Assembly (NCBI RefSeq): GCF_002946355.1 | Contig: NZ_PKOZ01000011.1 | Coordinates: 36,260-100,259 of the forward strand | From: Pradoshia eiseniae | GTDB lineage: Bacteria; Bacillota; Bacilli; Bacillales; Pradoshiaceae | DNA length: 64,000 nt | Direction of reading: 5' to 3' | Shown here: piece after piece, positions 17,392-25,756 of the stretch | How the letters are laid out: each line of letters begins with the position of its first letter | Position numbering within the stretch: position 1 is the first letter of the stretch | The notes under the pieces: model-generated | Databases searched by the model: none | What the model was told of the DNA's origin: nothing | What the model saw: the letters and a program-made list of their open reading frames with translations, nothing else | Translations under genes and position numbers: made by a program

Positions 17392-18114
17392 ATGAATTCT
17401 TTATACGGGACGGTGCGATTAGTGTCTGAGGATTCCCTATGGTTTTTCGGAAAGCTTTTATTTCTATATATTACGATTCCCATAACATTAGTTTGGCTCC
17501 TTATTGGGTATTTATTTGGACTTGGGGATGAAACAGTCGTATCGATAACAGGTCCAGCTTATTTCTTTGCTCCAATTTTCGCGATTGCCGGTTTTAAGTC
17601 GCTGTACCCCATAGCAATCGGGTTGGGCAGCACAAGGACACAATTCCTCAAAGTGTTCTATAGTGTTGGTTTAGTAAGTGTTGTTTTAAGTATTTTATTT
17701 GTAAATGGATTGCATGGTTTGTTAAAAGCTGTATTCCAGCAATGGGATATTGATTCAAATATCTTTCAACTTGGATTATTCTTAGTAAATGACTATCATT
17801 TCTTGACGTATCTATGGATTGATCTCATGTTTGTTCTGTTTCTTTTGGGTATTTCTTTCTTGCTGTACAGTATCAAGTTTAGATTGGGAACGCGCAAAAG
17901 CTTGTTCGCTCTTATGCTGCTGTCATTGGTGACGATGTTTCTGTATTATGGTGGTTATTTGACTACTAGCATGGACTGGTTTATGGAACTGGATTTAGCT
18001 GCTTTAAAAATGAAGCTCATTTCTTTAATTGGTTTATCTGGTATCATAGCATTGCTAGTTACTTATCCAATCATGCGAAATGCTTCGTTAAAGCCGAAGG
18101 CGAGAAAAGAATAA
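17392..18114 (+). CDS. ABC transporter membrane subunit
   Basis: A 240-residue protein with about six hydrophobic segments (for example LLFLYITIPITLVWLLIGYLF and ISLIGLSGIIALLVTYPIM) and a basic C-terminal tail. It follows the ATPase gene by two bases and so is the probable membrane partner. I do not recognise a named family beyond a general ABC-2-like membrane protein; conservation in the sequence itself gives no substrate. Confidence 0.72.
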   Translation: MNSLYGTVRLVSEDSLWFFGKLLFLYITIPITLVWLLIGYLFGLGDETVVSITGPAYFFAPIFAIAGFKSLYPIAIGLGSTRTQFLKVFYSVGLVSVVLSILFVNGLHGLLKAVFQQWDIDSNIFQLGLFLVNDYHFLTYLWIDLMFVLFLLGISFLLYSIKFRLGTRKSLFALMLLSLVTMFLYYGGYLTTSMDWFMELDLAALKMKLISLIGLSGIIALLVTYPIMRNASLKPKARKE

Positions 18115-18362
18115 CTCTCCTGAGCAAAAAGGCCAGCCAAGTTAGTTTTCCTAAACTAGTAAAAGTAACGGAAGGCCGTGGCACCTCTGCATCTTGTAAG
18201 GTTGAGCGCGTAAAGTAGGGATGGTTACTTGGATTAAATAGAAGCAAGGCAGGAAAACCGACAATTGATGTGGGTTCGCTGCCTTGTTTGTTTATATATC
18301 ATTGTTCAGAAAAGCCCCTCAAAATGGCGGACTTTATCATTAGTTGGAACAAACCTGCTATC
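18115..18362. other. Intergenic region
   Basis: No gene is seen. Apart from the terminator at 18244-18294, the stretch 18125-18240 is GC-richer and has short complementary pieces, but I could not fold it into a known RNA. Confidence 0.4.
18244..18294 (+). terminator. Hairpin terminator
   Basis: GCAAGGCAG and CTGCCTTG pair around a 26-nt loop and a T-rich tail follows. It may end the GntR-ABC operon. Confidence 0.6.
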
Positions 18363-19130
18363 TTAGTAAGCACTCCAGCCGCCATCTGCCGTAATCGTAA
18401 CCCCGTTAATTAAATGGGATTGATCAGAAGCTAGGAAGAGGGCGATATGAGCGACATCGGCGGGTGTTCCAGCCTTTGTCATCATGCTTGTTCCGCGGGT
18501 TGCCTGCTTCATGCCAAATGGATCGATATTGGTCATTTTGGCATTGAATCCTGTCACGACATGGCCCGGGGCAATCGCATTGGCACGGATATTGAGCGGG
18601 CCGTAGTGAGATGCAACGTTTTTGGTCATCCCGACAACAGCATGCTTAGCTGCCGTATAGGTCAAGCCGCCGCGGCCGCCCATGACACCAGCAAGAGAGG
18701 CCATATTTACGATAGTGCCGCCGCCGTTTTCTTCGAAATGCGGGAGAATAGAGCGCATGCATCGCATGACACCGGTTACATTGATGTCCATGACACGATT
18801 CCAGACATCATCCTGCACATTAGCGGCCGCCTGCATATTATCACCGACACCAGCGTTATTTACTAAGATATCTACACGTCCGAATTTCGCGATAGATTCT
18901 TTGACCATGTGCTGTACATCCTCTTCATTTGAAACATTGACTTTGACGCCCATCGCCGTAAGCCCGGCACCAGTCAGTTCTTTCACGGTCGCATTCATAA
19001 CTTCCTCGTTAAAATCGGCAATGACCACTTTCGCTCCCTCTTGTGCATAGGCAGTGGCTATTTCTTTTCCAATTCCCGCTCCACTTCCAGTTATAATGGC
19101 CACTTTGTTTTCTAATAGCTTCATATTCAT
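18363..19130 (-). CDS. SDR-family oxidoreductase
   Basis: A classical short-chain dehydrogenase of about 255 residues. The NAD(P)-binding motif is TGSGAGIG, followed by DFNEE at the end of strand 2 (an Asp that suggests NAD preference), NNAG, the catalytic Ser region VNMASLAG, and YTAAK with catalytic Tyr and Lys. The C-terminus NGVTITADGGWSAY is typical of glucose- or 3-oxoacyl-type members. AGGAGGG is 7 nt before the ATG at 19130; an earlier TTG is too close to it. The substrate cannot be assigned; neighbours are unrelated. Confidence 0.85.
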   Translation of the reverse strand: MNMKLLENKVAIITGSGAGIGKEIATAYAQEGAKVVIADFNEEVMNATVKELTGAGLTAMGVKVNVSNEEDVQHMVKESIAKFGRVDILVNNAGVGDNMQAAANVQDDVWNRVMDINVTGVMRCMRSILPHFEENGGGTIVNMASLAGVMGGRGGLTYTAAKHAVVGMTKNVASHYGPLNIRANAIAPGHVVTGFNAKMTNIDPFGMKQATRGTSMMTKAGTPADVAHIALFLASDQSHLINGVTITADGGWSAY

Positions 19131-19313
19131 ATCCAATCCCTCCTAGATGTATGCCCTTTCAAATCTAGTATACTACAAATTAACTATTCTGAAAAAACGA
19201 TATATTCCTATCTAGAATATGGGCAACAGGTTAAGGATGGTGACCTTCCAAAATCCGGGAATGTTCTGGACCTAAATCTTGTCTGGGGAGTCAAAATGGC
19301 ATTCACGAGCCAA

Positions 19314-19348
19314 TAAAAAAAGAGAGTGCAGCTTAGCTAACACTCTCT
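19314..19348 (-). terminator. Terminator of the small membrane gene
   Basis: AGAGAGTG and CACTCTCT are perfect complements with a 12-nt loop; a T run follows on the minus strand. Confidence 0.85.
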
Positions 19349-19350
19349 GA

Positions 19351-19548
19351 TCAATGAATCCATATGGTCAATAAATAATAAAGAAGCCCAGATAAAAGGA
19401 AGGCAGGAACGATTCCTATGCCTGCTCGTATTAAATATAATTTGATGGGATTTGAAGCATAATGGTCTAATGGGATTTTATTGACATAGTGGGAGACAAT
19501 CCACAGGGTTGATAGGACAATGAAAACGGCAGCTAAACCAGTATTCAT
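19351..19548 (-). CDS. Small two-helix membrane protein
   Basis: A 65-residue protein with two hydrophobic segments, LAAVFIVLSTLWIVSHYV and AGIGIVPAFLLSGLLYYLLTIW, joined by a short polar loop. AAAGGAGGTC before ATG 19548 and a strong terminator right after the stop show it is a real gene. I do not recognise the family. Confidence 0.7.
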   Translation of the reverse strand: MNTGLAAVFIVLSTLWIVSHYVNKIPLDHYASNPIKLYLIRAGIGIVPAFLLSGLLYYLLTIWIH

Positions 19549-19771
19549 GAAGACCTCCTTTTCCAAGTGAGGCAGTATGGAATGCCCCTCTAATAGTATA
19601 TTTATAAATTATTAGCTCGATGTGTTCGAAAATCCCTTATGAATATTTTATGCGTGAATGCCAAAGTAAAGAAAGAGTCTTTTTACTTAATCTTAATAAG
19701 CAGGAAAAGGGGATGAGAATGATCAGGAAGTAGTCCATTTAAGGAGAGTAAAAGCCTTTATTAGATTGTAT

Positions 19772-19801
19772 TTGACAGAAAGGAAAAACGTGCGTTAGAA
19801 T
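19772..19801 (+). promoter_or_regulatory. Promoter of the TetR gene and acyl-CoA operon
   Basis: TTGACA (19772-19777), 18 bp, TAGAAT (19796-19801). Confidence 0.6.
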
Positions 19802-19823
19802 CGAACTTGTAAACATTTACCAT

Positions 19824-20492
19824 ATGGAGGTGGTGGTCTCGCAGCTTAAAGAACGGATTCTTGCCACATCTCTCATGCTTTTTGAAAAGCATGGCTTTCA
19901 TGGTGTCACCGTCAATGACATAGTGGAGGCGAGCGGTACTTCAAAGGGCGGTTTTTATCATCATTATCGTTCTAAGGACGATCTTCTATTTTCCATCCAT
20001 GACACGTTTATCTCCTATGTATTGGCAAAAGCGAAAGAAGCCAATCGTACTTGTCAGACCCCAGCAGCGAAATTAGCTCAGATCATTCATTCATTTGCAA
20101 GAGTATTTGATTTGTATCAGCCCCATATATCCGTATTTTATCAAGAGAGCAAGTATTTGAAGCCAGAGCTCGACCAGCTCATCAAGGTGAAGCGCGATGA
20201 GTATCGCCTGCTCATCAATGAGGTCATTGCGAGCGGTCAGGCGAGCGGCGAATTTAGAAGGGAAATCCCGTTTGATATTAGTGGTATGGCCATTTTAGGC
20301 ATCGTCAATTGGACATCCAAATGGTATCAGCGAAACGGGGAACGCTCGATTGAGGAGATTGCGGATATATTCACGGATTTCATTATGCATGCCCTATTGA
20401 CGGAAGAAGCGAAGGAAACGTATTCCTTTTATTTTTTGGACAAAAGTAAAGCGCTTACAAACACAAAAGGCAGACCAACCAGTCGGTCTTAA
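19824..20492 (+). CDS. TetR-family regulator of the acyl-CoA operon
   Basis: About 222 residues with an N-terminal TetR helix-turn-helix (ILATSLMLFEKHGFHGVTVNDIVEASGTSKGGFYHHYRSKDDLL region, residues 12-55) and a ligand-binding C-terminal half. It precedes and probably controls the catabolic operon beginning 18 bases later; family members in this setting respond to acyl-CoA esters. The start is unclear: GGAGGTGGTG overlaps the ATG at 19824, and no start codon has good spacing after it. A palindrome that could be its operator lies inside its own last codons. Confidence 0.85.
   Translation: MEVVVSQLKERILATSLMLFEKHGFHGVTVNDIVEASGTSKGGFYHHYRSKDDLLFSIHDTFISYVLAKAKEANRTCQTPAAKLAQIIHSFARVFDLYQPHISVFYQESKYLKPELDQLIKVKRDEYRLLINEVIASGQASGEFRREIPFDISGMAILGIVNWTSKWYQRNGERSIEEIADIFTDFIMHALLTEEAKETYSFYFLDKSKALTNTKGRPTSRS
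20472..20489 (+). promoter_or_regulatory. Palindrome, candidate TetR operator
   Basis: AGACCAACCAGTCGGTCT is an 18-bp inverted repeat (7 of 9 pairs) in the last codons of the TetR gene, about 20 bases before the first catabolic gene. Its form resembles operators of TetR-family acyl-CoA regulators; binding is inferred. Confidence 0.45.
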
Positions 20493-20509
20493 ATGATGGA
20501 GGTTAGGAT

Positions 20510-21655
20510 ATGGATTTTGAATTATCGGCAGAACAACGAATGGTCAAGGAACTGGCGCGCGATTTCGCCCAGGCTGAATTGAAGCCGCTGGCAATTGAGC
20601 TCGACCGTGAATCACGCTTCCCAGAGGATATTTTCAAGAAGATGGGAGAGCTTGGACTGCTCGGCATTCCGTTTCCGGAGGAATATGGCGGCTCAGGCGG
20701 GGATACGATTTCCTATGCGCTGGCTGTTGAGGAGATTGGCCGTGCTTGCGGCGGAAGCGGACTTAGCTATGCGGCGGCCGTTTCACTTGGGGCAAGCCCG
20801 ATTTATTATTTCGGGACGAAGGAACAGAAGGAAAAGTATTTGACGCCGCTTGCGAGCGGGAAGGGACTGGCCTCATTCGGTTTAACAGAGCCAAATGCCG
20901 GATCTGATGCCGGCGGCACGCGGACGACAGCTAAGCTTGAAGGGGACGAATACATCATTAACGGGGAGAAATGCTGGATCACGAATGCCGCCTTTGCGGA
21001 TTTCATCACTGTGACAGCGGCTGTCTCCGGAAAAGAGAAAAATGGCAAGAAGGTCATCTCTGCCTTTATCGTCCCGGCTGATGCAGAGGGTGTCAGCATT
21101 CGCAGCGATTACGAAAAAATGGGGGTGCGCGCCTCTAACACATGCGAAATCATCTTAGAAAATGTTCGAGTGCCGAAGGAGAATGTGCTCGGTGACCCAG
21201 ACGGCGGGTTCAAGCAATTCCTCTACACATTGGACGGCGGCAGAATCTCAATTGCCGCTTTGTCAGTGGGCATCGCGCAGGCTGCCTTTGACCGGGCGCT
21301 TGCTTACAGTAAGGAAAGGGTCCAGTTCGGTCAGTCCATCTCCAAGTTCCAGGCCATCCAGTTCAAGCTGGCAGATATGGCGATGGAGATTGAGCTGGCA
21401 CGGAATATGGTGATGAAGGCTGCCTGGCTGAAGGATCAAGGAAAGCCATTTACGAAGGAGTCGGCCTATGCGAAGCTATTTGCTTCAGAAATGGGCTTTC
21501 GCACCTGTAATCAGGCCATCCAAATTCATGGCGGGAACGGGTATATGCGCGAATATGAGGTAGAGCGTTATTTGAGAGATATCAAGCTAATGGAAATCGG
21601 GGAGGGAACATCAGAGATCCAGCGCCTTGTCATATCCCGCCAGCTAGGTTGCTAG
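20510..21655 (+). CDS. Acyl-CoA dehydrogenase, probably isovaleryl-CoA type (YngJ-like)
   Basis: A 381-residue FAD enzyme that introduces the alpha-beta double bond in an acyl-CoA. Visible family signatures are FGLTEPNAGSDAG, WITNA, the QFGQSISKFQAIQFKLADM helix and the C-terminal IQIHGGNGYMREYEVERYLRDIKLMEIGEGTSEIQRLVI. The catalytic base is expected in the GYMREYEVER region or at the isovaleryl-specific position earlier; I cannot decide from sequence. In B. subtilis the equivalent gene heads the yngJ-E genes. Here it is the first enzyme gene of the operon after the regulator. Confidence 0.87.
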   Translation: MDFELSAEQRMVKELARDFAQAELKPLAIELDRESRFPEDIFKKMGELGLLGIPFPEEYGGSGGDTISYALAVEEIGRACGGSGLSYAAAVSLGASPIYYFGTKEQKEKYLTPLASGKGLASFGLTEPNAGSDAGGTRTTAKLEGDEYIINGEKCWITNAAFADFITVTAAVSGKEKNGKKVISAFIVPADAEGVSIRSDYEKMGVRASNTCEIILENVRVPKENVLGDPDGGFKQFLYTLDGGRISIAALSVGIAQAAFDRALAYSKERVQFGQSISKFQAIQFKLADMAMEIELARNMVMKAAWLKDQGKPFTKESAYAKLFASEMGFRTCNQAIQIHGGNGYMREYEVERYLRDIKLMEIGEGTSEIQRLVISRQLGC

Positions 21656-21686
21656 TCTGTATGGATAAAAGATTAGGAGGATTGAT

Positions 21687-23327
21687 GTGATGGCAGATTT
21701 GGTCGAGTTAACAGTTGGAGGGTTATTGGAAGAGGTAACGATGAAATTTGGCAGCAGGGAGGCCGTCGTTTACCCCGAGCTTGGAATCCGCCTGACTTAT
21801 CAGGAGTTTGATGAGCTGACGAATGAAGCAGCAAAGGCGTTTATGGCACTCGGCATCGAAAAGGGCGACCATCTGGCCGTTTGGACGACCAATCAGCCTG
21901 AATGGCTGACGGCCCAATTCGCCACAGGAAAAATGGGAGCTGTGCTCGTGACGGTCAACACGAGCTATCGGGCACGTGAGCTTGAATACCTGCTGCGCCA
22001 GTCAGATAGCAGCACCTTCATTCTGCAGGAGAGCTTTAAGGACAACTCGTATATAGAGACCTTGTATGAAATCGTTCCAGAGCTAAAAGACAGCAAACCA
22101 GGCGAGCTGAAATCTGAAAGATTCCCGCATTTGCGCAATGTGATTGTACTCGGGGAAACGCGGTATCCAGGCACATACACATGGGCGGATGTCATGCAGA
22201 TGGCTGGCCAAATCTCAGATGCCAAGCTAGGTAAGCGCAAGAAATCCCTTCATCATGATGACGTGATCAATATGCAATACACCTCAGGAACGACTGGTTT
22301 CCCGAAAGGGGTCATGCTTTCGCACTATAATATCGTCAATAATGCCATCAATATCTCCGAGGGCATGAAGCTGACGCAAAGGGACCGAATGTGTATCCCT
22401 GTCCCGTTCTTTCATTGCTTTGGCTGCGTGCTCGGCACCCTGACGGCCGTATCGGCAGGCGCAGCGATGGTGCCGCTTCTTGAATTCAATCCGCGCAGGG
22501 TGCTCCAGACTGTCCAGGATGAGAAATGCACGGTCCTGCACGGGGTGCCGACGATGTTTATCGCCGAGATGAACCTGGAGGATTTCGACCGCTATAATCT
22601 ATCGACCCTTAGAACGGGCATCATGGCAGGCTCGACCTGTCCGATTGAGGTCATGAAGGGCGTTGTTGAGCGGATGGGGGCAAGAGAGCTGACGATTGTG
22701 TTCGGGCAGACGGAATCCTCACCGGGCATCACTCAGACAAGGACAGATGACCCGCTTGATTTGCGCGTAACCTCCATCGGGCGGCCCATGCCAAATATTG
22801 AAGTGAAAATCGTCGAGCCGGGAACGGAAAGGGAGGTCCCAAGACTCGAGCATGGGGAGCTCATCACACGAGGGTATCATGTGATGAAGGGCTACTATAA
22901 TGACCCTCACGCGACCGCAGCAGCCATCACGCCAGACGGCTGGCTTCATACGGGGGACCTCGCTGTCATGGATGAGAACGGCTATTGCTCGATTACAGGC
23001 AGGCTAAAGGACATGATCATCCGCGGCGGGGAGAATATTTACCCGCGCGAAATTGAGGAATTTCTCTACCAGCATCCGCAAATCATGGACGTTCAGGTCA
23101 TTGGCGTGCCGGATGAGAAATATGGGGAGGAGCTGATGGCGTGGATCATCCCGAAGGATGGACATGACCTTACAGCTGAGGATGTGCGAGCCTACTGTGA
23201 AGGGAAGATTTCACGTTTTAAGATTCCTCGCTATATCGAATTTACGGATGAGTACCCGATGACAGCCTCTGGGAAAATCCAAAAATACAAGCTTCGTGAA
23301 AAATCAGCAGAAATATTGACGCAATAG
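21687..23327 (+). CDS. Acyl-CoA synthetase, AMP-binding (YngI-like)
   Basis: A 546-residue adenylate-forming ligase that activates a carboxylic acid with ATP and CoA. Motifs: P-loop MQYTSGTTGFPKGVMLSHYN, FGQTESSPG, LHTGDLAVMDENGY, the hinge IIRGGENIYPREIE and the C-terminal lysine in MTASGKIQKYKLRE. AGGAGG precedes a GTG (21687) and an ATG (21690) in frame; either could serve. It sits second in the operon and matches YngI in order. The substrate is probably a short or branched acid linked to the leucine route, which is inference. Confidence 0.87.
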   Translation: MMADLVELTVGGLLEEVTMKFGSREAVVYPELGIRLTYQEFDELTNEAAKAFMALGIEKGDHLAVWTTNQPEWLTAQFATGKMGAVLVTVNTSYRARELEYLLRQSDSSTFILQESFKDNSYIETLYEIVPELKDSKPGELKSERFPHLRNVIVLGETRYPGTYTWADVMQMAGQISDAKLGKRKKSLHHDDVINMQYTSGTTGFPKGVMLSHYNIVNNAINISEGMKLTQRDRMCIPVPFFHCFGCVLGTLTAVSAGAAMVPLLEFNPRRVLQTVQDEKCTVLHGVPTMFIAEMNLEDFDRYNLSTLRTGIMAGSTCPIEVMKGVVERMGARELTIVFGQTESSPGITQTRTDDPLDLRVTSIGRPMPNIEVKIVEPGTEREVPRLEHGELITRGYHVMKGYYNDPHATAAAITPDGWLHTGDLAVMDENGYCSITGRLKDMIIRGGENIYPREIEEFLYQHPQIMDVQVIGVPDEKYGEELMAWIIPKDGHDLTAEDVRAYCEGKISRFKIPRYIEFTDEYPMTASGKIQKYKLREKSAEILTQ

Positions 23328-23345
23328 GAGGGAGCTGGGGAGATT

Positions 23346-24698
23346 ATGTTCAAGAAAATATTGATCGCTAACCGAGGTGAAATCGCCTCCCGCATCATCC
23401 GTGCCTGCAGGAGGCTGAATATTGAATCGGTCGCTGTCTATTCAGAAGCGGACCAGCAAGCACCGTTTGTGAAGGAAGCCGACCATGCCCGCCTTCTTGG
23501 CGGACCAAGGGTCAATGAGAGCTACCTCAATGCGGCAAAAATCATAGAAATCGCCAAGGAAGAGGGAGCTGAGGCCATCCATCCAGGCTATGGGTTCCTT
23601 AGTGAGAGCGGGCCATTCGCCCGCTTGTGCAAGGAGGAAGGAATTGTCTTCATCGGACCCTCTGCCTCAGTCATTGAGGCGATGGGCATTAAGACGAAGG
23701 CACGCAAAATCATGGAGGAGGCTGGGGTACCGGTCGTCCCAGGCCTGTCAGATGCAGCCGTGAGTGTCGAGGATGCGCTTAGTGCGGCAGAGCAAATCGG
23801 TTATCCGGTCATGCTGAAGGCATCCGCTGGCGGAGGCGGGATAGGCATGCAGAGAGTCAATGATGCAGCCGAGCTTGAGAAGGCCTTCTCCGGCAACCAA
23901 AAGCGGGCGGAATCCTTCTTCGGCAACGGGGAAATGTTCGTCGAGAAATTAGTCGAGAATGCCCGTCATATCGAGATCCAGGTGCTCGCTGACCGTCATG
24001 GCAACGCCGTTTACTTAGGAGAGAGGGAATGCTCAATCCAGCGCCGCAACCAAAAGGTCGTGGAGGAGGCGCCGTCTCCATTTGTGGACGGGGAACTGAG
24101 GCGCAACATGGGCGAGTCGGCGATCCGTGCCGTGAAAAAATTAGGCTATGAAAATGCCGGCACATTAGAATTCCTCGTGGATTCCGAGAAGAATTATTAC
24201 TTTCTTGAGATGAATACGAGGCTTCAGGTTGAGCATCCGGTTACCGAGGAGGTCACTGGCATTGATATCGTGACCGAACAAATCCGCATCGCTTATGGGG
24301 AGGAGCTCTCCATCAGACAGAAGGATGTCACCATTATCGGCCATTCGATTGAGGTAAGAATCTATGCGGAGGACCCTGTGACCTTTTATCCGTCACCAGG
24401 GCAGATTACGAGGCTTTCCTTCTCGGAAGGTCCGCGAATCCGCCATGAGATGGGGATAGATGGCCAGAGCTTGGTCAGTCCTTTTTACGATCCGATGCTA
24501 GCGAAGCTCATTGTCACTGGGGCTGACCGGTATGATGCGATTATGGGTCTTGCCGATGCGCTTCGGGCGTACAAAATAGAAGGGATTAAAACCAATATTC
24601 CTCTTCTTCAAGACATCATCAATCATGAGGCCTTCAAGAACGGGGACATGAATACAAGCTTTATTGACACACATCTGAAAAAACAACGAAAAGGATAG
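23346..24698 (+). CDS. Biotin carboxylase subunit of an acyl-CoA carboxylase (YngH-like)
   Basis: A 450-residue ATP-grasp enzyme that carboxylates biotin using bicarbonate and ATP. It shows KILIANRGEIASRIIRACRRL at the start, the glycine-rich ATP loop KASAGGGGIGMQ, the EMNTRLQVEHPVTE motif of the active site and a RIYAEDP segment. It lacks a fused biotin domain; a 71-residue carrier is encoded next. With the carboxyltransferase four genes on, it should form a methylcrotonyl-CoA-type carboxylase rather than the fatty-acid-synthesis AccC, because of the catabolic operon. Confidence 0.9.
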   Translation: MFKKILIANRGEIASRIIRACRRLNIESVAVYSEADQQAPFVKEADHARLLGGPRVNESYLNAAKIIEIAKEEGAEAIHPGYGFLSESGPFARLCKEEGIVFIGPSASVIEAMGIKTKARKIMEEAGVPVVPGLSDAAVSVEDALSAAEQIGYPVMLKASAGGGGIGMQRVNDAAELEKAFSGNQKRAESFFGNGEMFVEKLVENARHIEIQVLADRHGNAVYLGERECSIQRRNQKVVEEAPSPFVDGELRRNMGESAIRAVKKLGYENAGTLEFLVDSEKNYYFLEMNTRLQVEHPVTEEVTGIDIVTEQIRIAYGEELSIRQKDVTIIGHSIEVRIYAEDPVTFYPSPGQITRLSFSEGPRIRHEMGIDGQSLVSPFYDPMLAKLIVTGADRYDAIMGLADALRAYKIEGIKTNIPLLQDIINHEAFKNGDMNTSFIDTHLKKQRKG

Positions 24699-24709
24699 GA
24701 GGAAGAAAG

Positions 24710-24925
24710 ATGGCACAAGAGATTAAGGCAAGCATGGCAGGGAGCGTTTGGAAGATTCAAGTAGGTGTTGGGGATAACGTGACAAGCGGGGATGATATTG
24801 TCATTTTAGAGTCGATGAAGATGGAGATTCCCATAGCGGCTGATGCGGATGGACGGATTGCTGAGGTGCTAGTCAACGAAGGGGATTTCGTGAATGAGGG
24901 AGATGTGCTCGCCCGCATTGACTGA
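24710..24925 (+). CDS. Stand-alone biotin carboxyl carrier protein (YngHB-like)
   Basis: A 71-residue biotinyl/lipoyl domain. The biotinylated lysine is K37 in LESMKME, where Ser replaces the usual Ala of AMKM. The fold repeats as two half-motifs (VGVGDNVTSGD and VNEGDFVNEGD). GGAGGAAG gives a strong ribosome site. It carries carboxybiotin between the carboxylase (upstream) and the carboxyltransferase (downstream). Confidence 0.92.
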   Translation: MAQEIKASMAGSVWKIQVGVGDNVTSGDDIVILESMKMEIPIAADADGRIAEVLVNEGDFVNEGDVLARID

Positions 24926-24940
24926 CAGGATGAGAAGAGG

Positions 24941-25732
24941 ATGAAGGGAGAGATGAGTGTGCTTGAACAATGGAGTGAGGATACAGGAGTTCGCATCATC
25001 AGGCTCAACAGGCCGAATCAGGCTAATGCCTTATCTATGAGCCTGCTAAAAGAATTGCAATCCACCCTTCAGGAAATAAAGAATAACGAAGAAATCCGCT
25101 GCATCATCTTTACTGGCAGCGGGGATCGAGTGTTCTCGGCTGGAGCCGACTTGAAGGAGAGAAGGGAGCTGCCGGCTGAACAGGTGCCAAAGGCGGTCTC
25201 CTTGATTAAGGATACGATCAATCTGATTGATGAGCTGCAACAGCCGACCATTGCCTGCCTGAACGGGTCTGCCTTTGGCGGCGGGCTTGAATTGGCGCTC
25301 GCGTGCGATCTGCGAATTGCCGTAAGTGAAGCCAAGCTTGGCCTGACAGAGACGACGCTTGGCATCATTCCCGGTGCCGGCGGAACGCAGCGCCTCCCGC
25401 GAATTGTCGGAGTCGCCAAGGCGAAGGAATTGATATTCACAGGTAAACGCATTTCAGCGGAAGAAGCGAAAGAAATCGGCCTTGTGAATGAGGTCGTGCC
25501 AAATGGAGAATCGATGAAGGCAGGCTTGGAATGGGCCGGCCAAATCGCTGCAAATGGGCCGATAGCTGTTAAGGCAGCGAAGAAGGCGATTACCAGCGGG
25601 CTTGATACCAATCTTGCCCATGGAATAGAAATAGAGAATCAATGCTATCAGCTGACCATTCCGACAGAGGACCGTCTGGAGGGCTTGCGCGCATTCCAGG
25701 AAAAGAGGAAGCCTGTTTATAGAGGAATCTAG
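24941..25732 (+). CDS. Enoyl-CoA hydratase, probably methylglutaconyl-CoA type (YngF-like)
   Basis: A crotonase-fold hydratase of about 260 residues. Landmarks: NRPNQANALS at the N-terminus, SAGADLKERRE (CoA and oxyanion), CLNGSAFGGGLELALACDLRIA, and LTETTLGIIPGAGGTQRLPR with the catalytic Glu. By order and similarity it equates to YngF, which hydrates 3-methylglutaconyl-CoA in leucine breakdown. The start is uncertain: ATG 24941, ATG 24953 and GTG 24959 are in frame, and GGGAG at 24946 best fits the GTG. Confidence 0.87.
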   Translation: MKGEMSVLEQWSEDTGVRIIRLNRPNQANALSMSLLKELQSTLQEIKNNEEIRCIIFTGSGDRVFSAGADLKERRELPAEQVPKAVSLIKDTINLIDELQQPTIACLNGSAFGGGLELALACDLRIAVSEAKLGLTETTLGIIPGAGGTQRLPRIVGVAKAKELIFTGKRISAEEAKEIGLVNEVVPNGESMKAGLEWAGQIAANGPIAVKAAKKAITSGLDTNLAHGIEIENQCYQLTIPTEDRLEGLRAFQEKRKPVYRGI

Positions 25733-25756
25733 CTCTCGAAAGGAAGGATATGAATC

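Noticed and set aside
18121..18240. GC-richer stretch after the ABC membrane gene, considered as a structured RNA
   Set aside because: I tried to match tRNA, T-box and common riboswitch cores; none fits. Short complementary pieces alone are not enough.
25069..25611. Long minus-strand open frame opposite the hydratase gene
   Set aside because: The high-GC coding sequence of the operon creates long antisense frames; the forward protein has clear crotonase motifs and the antisense has none.
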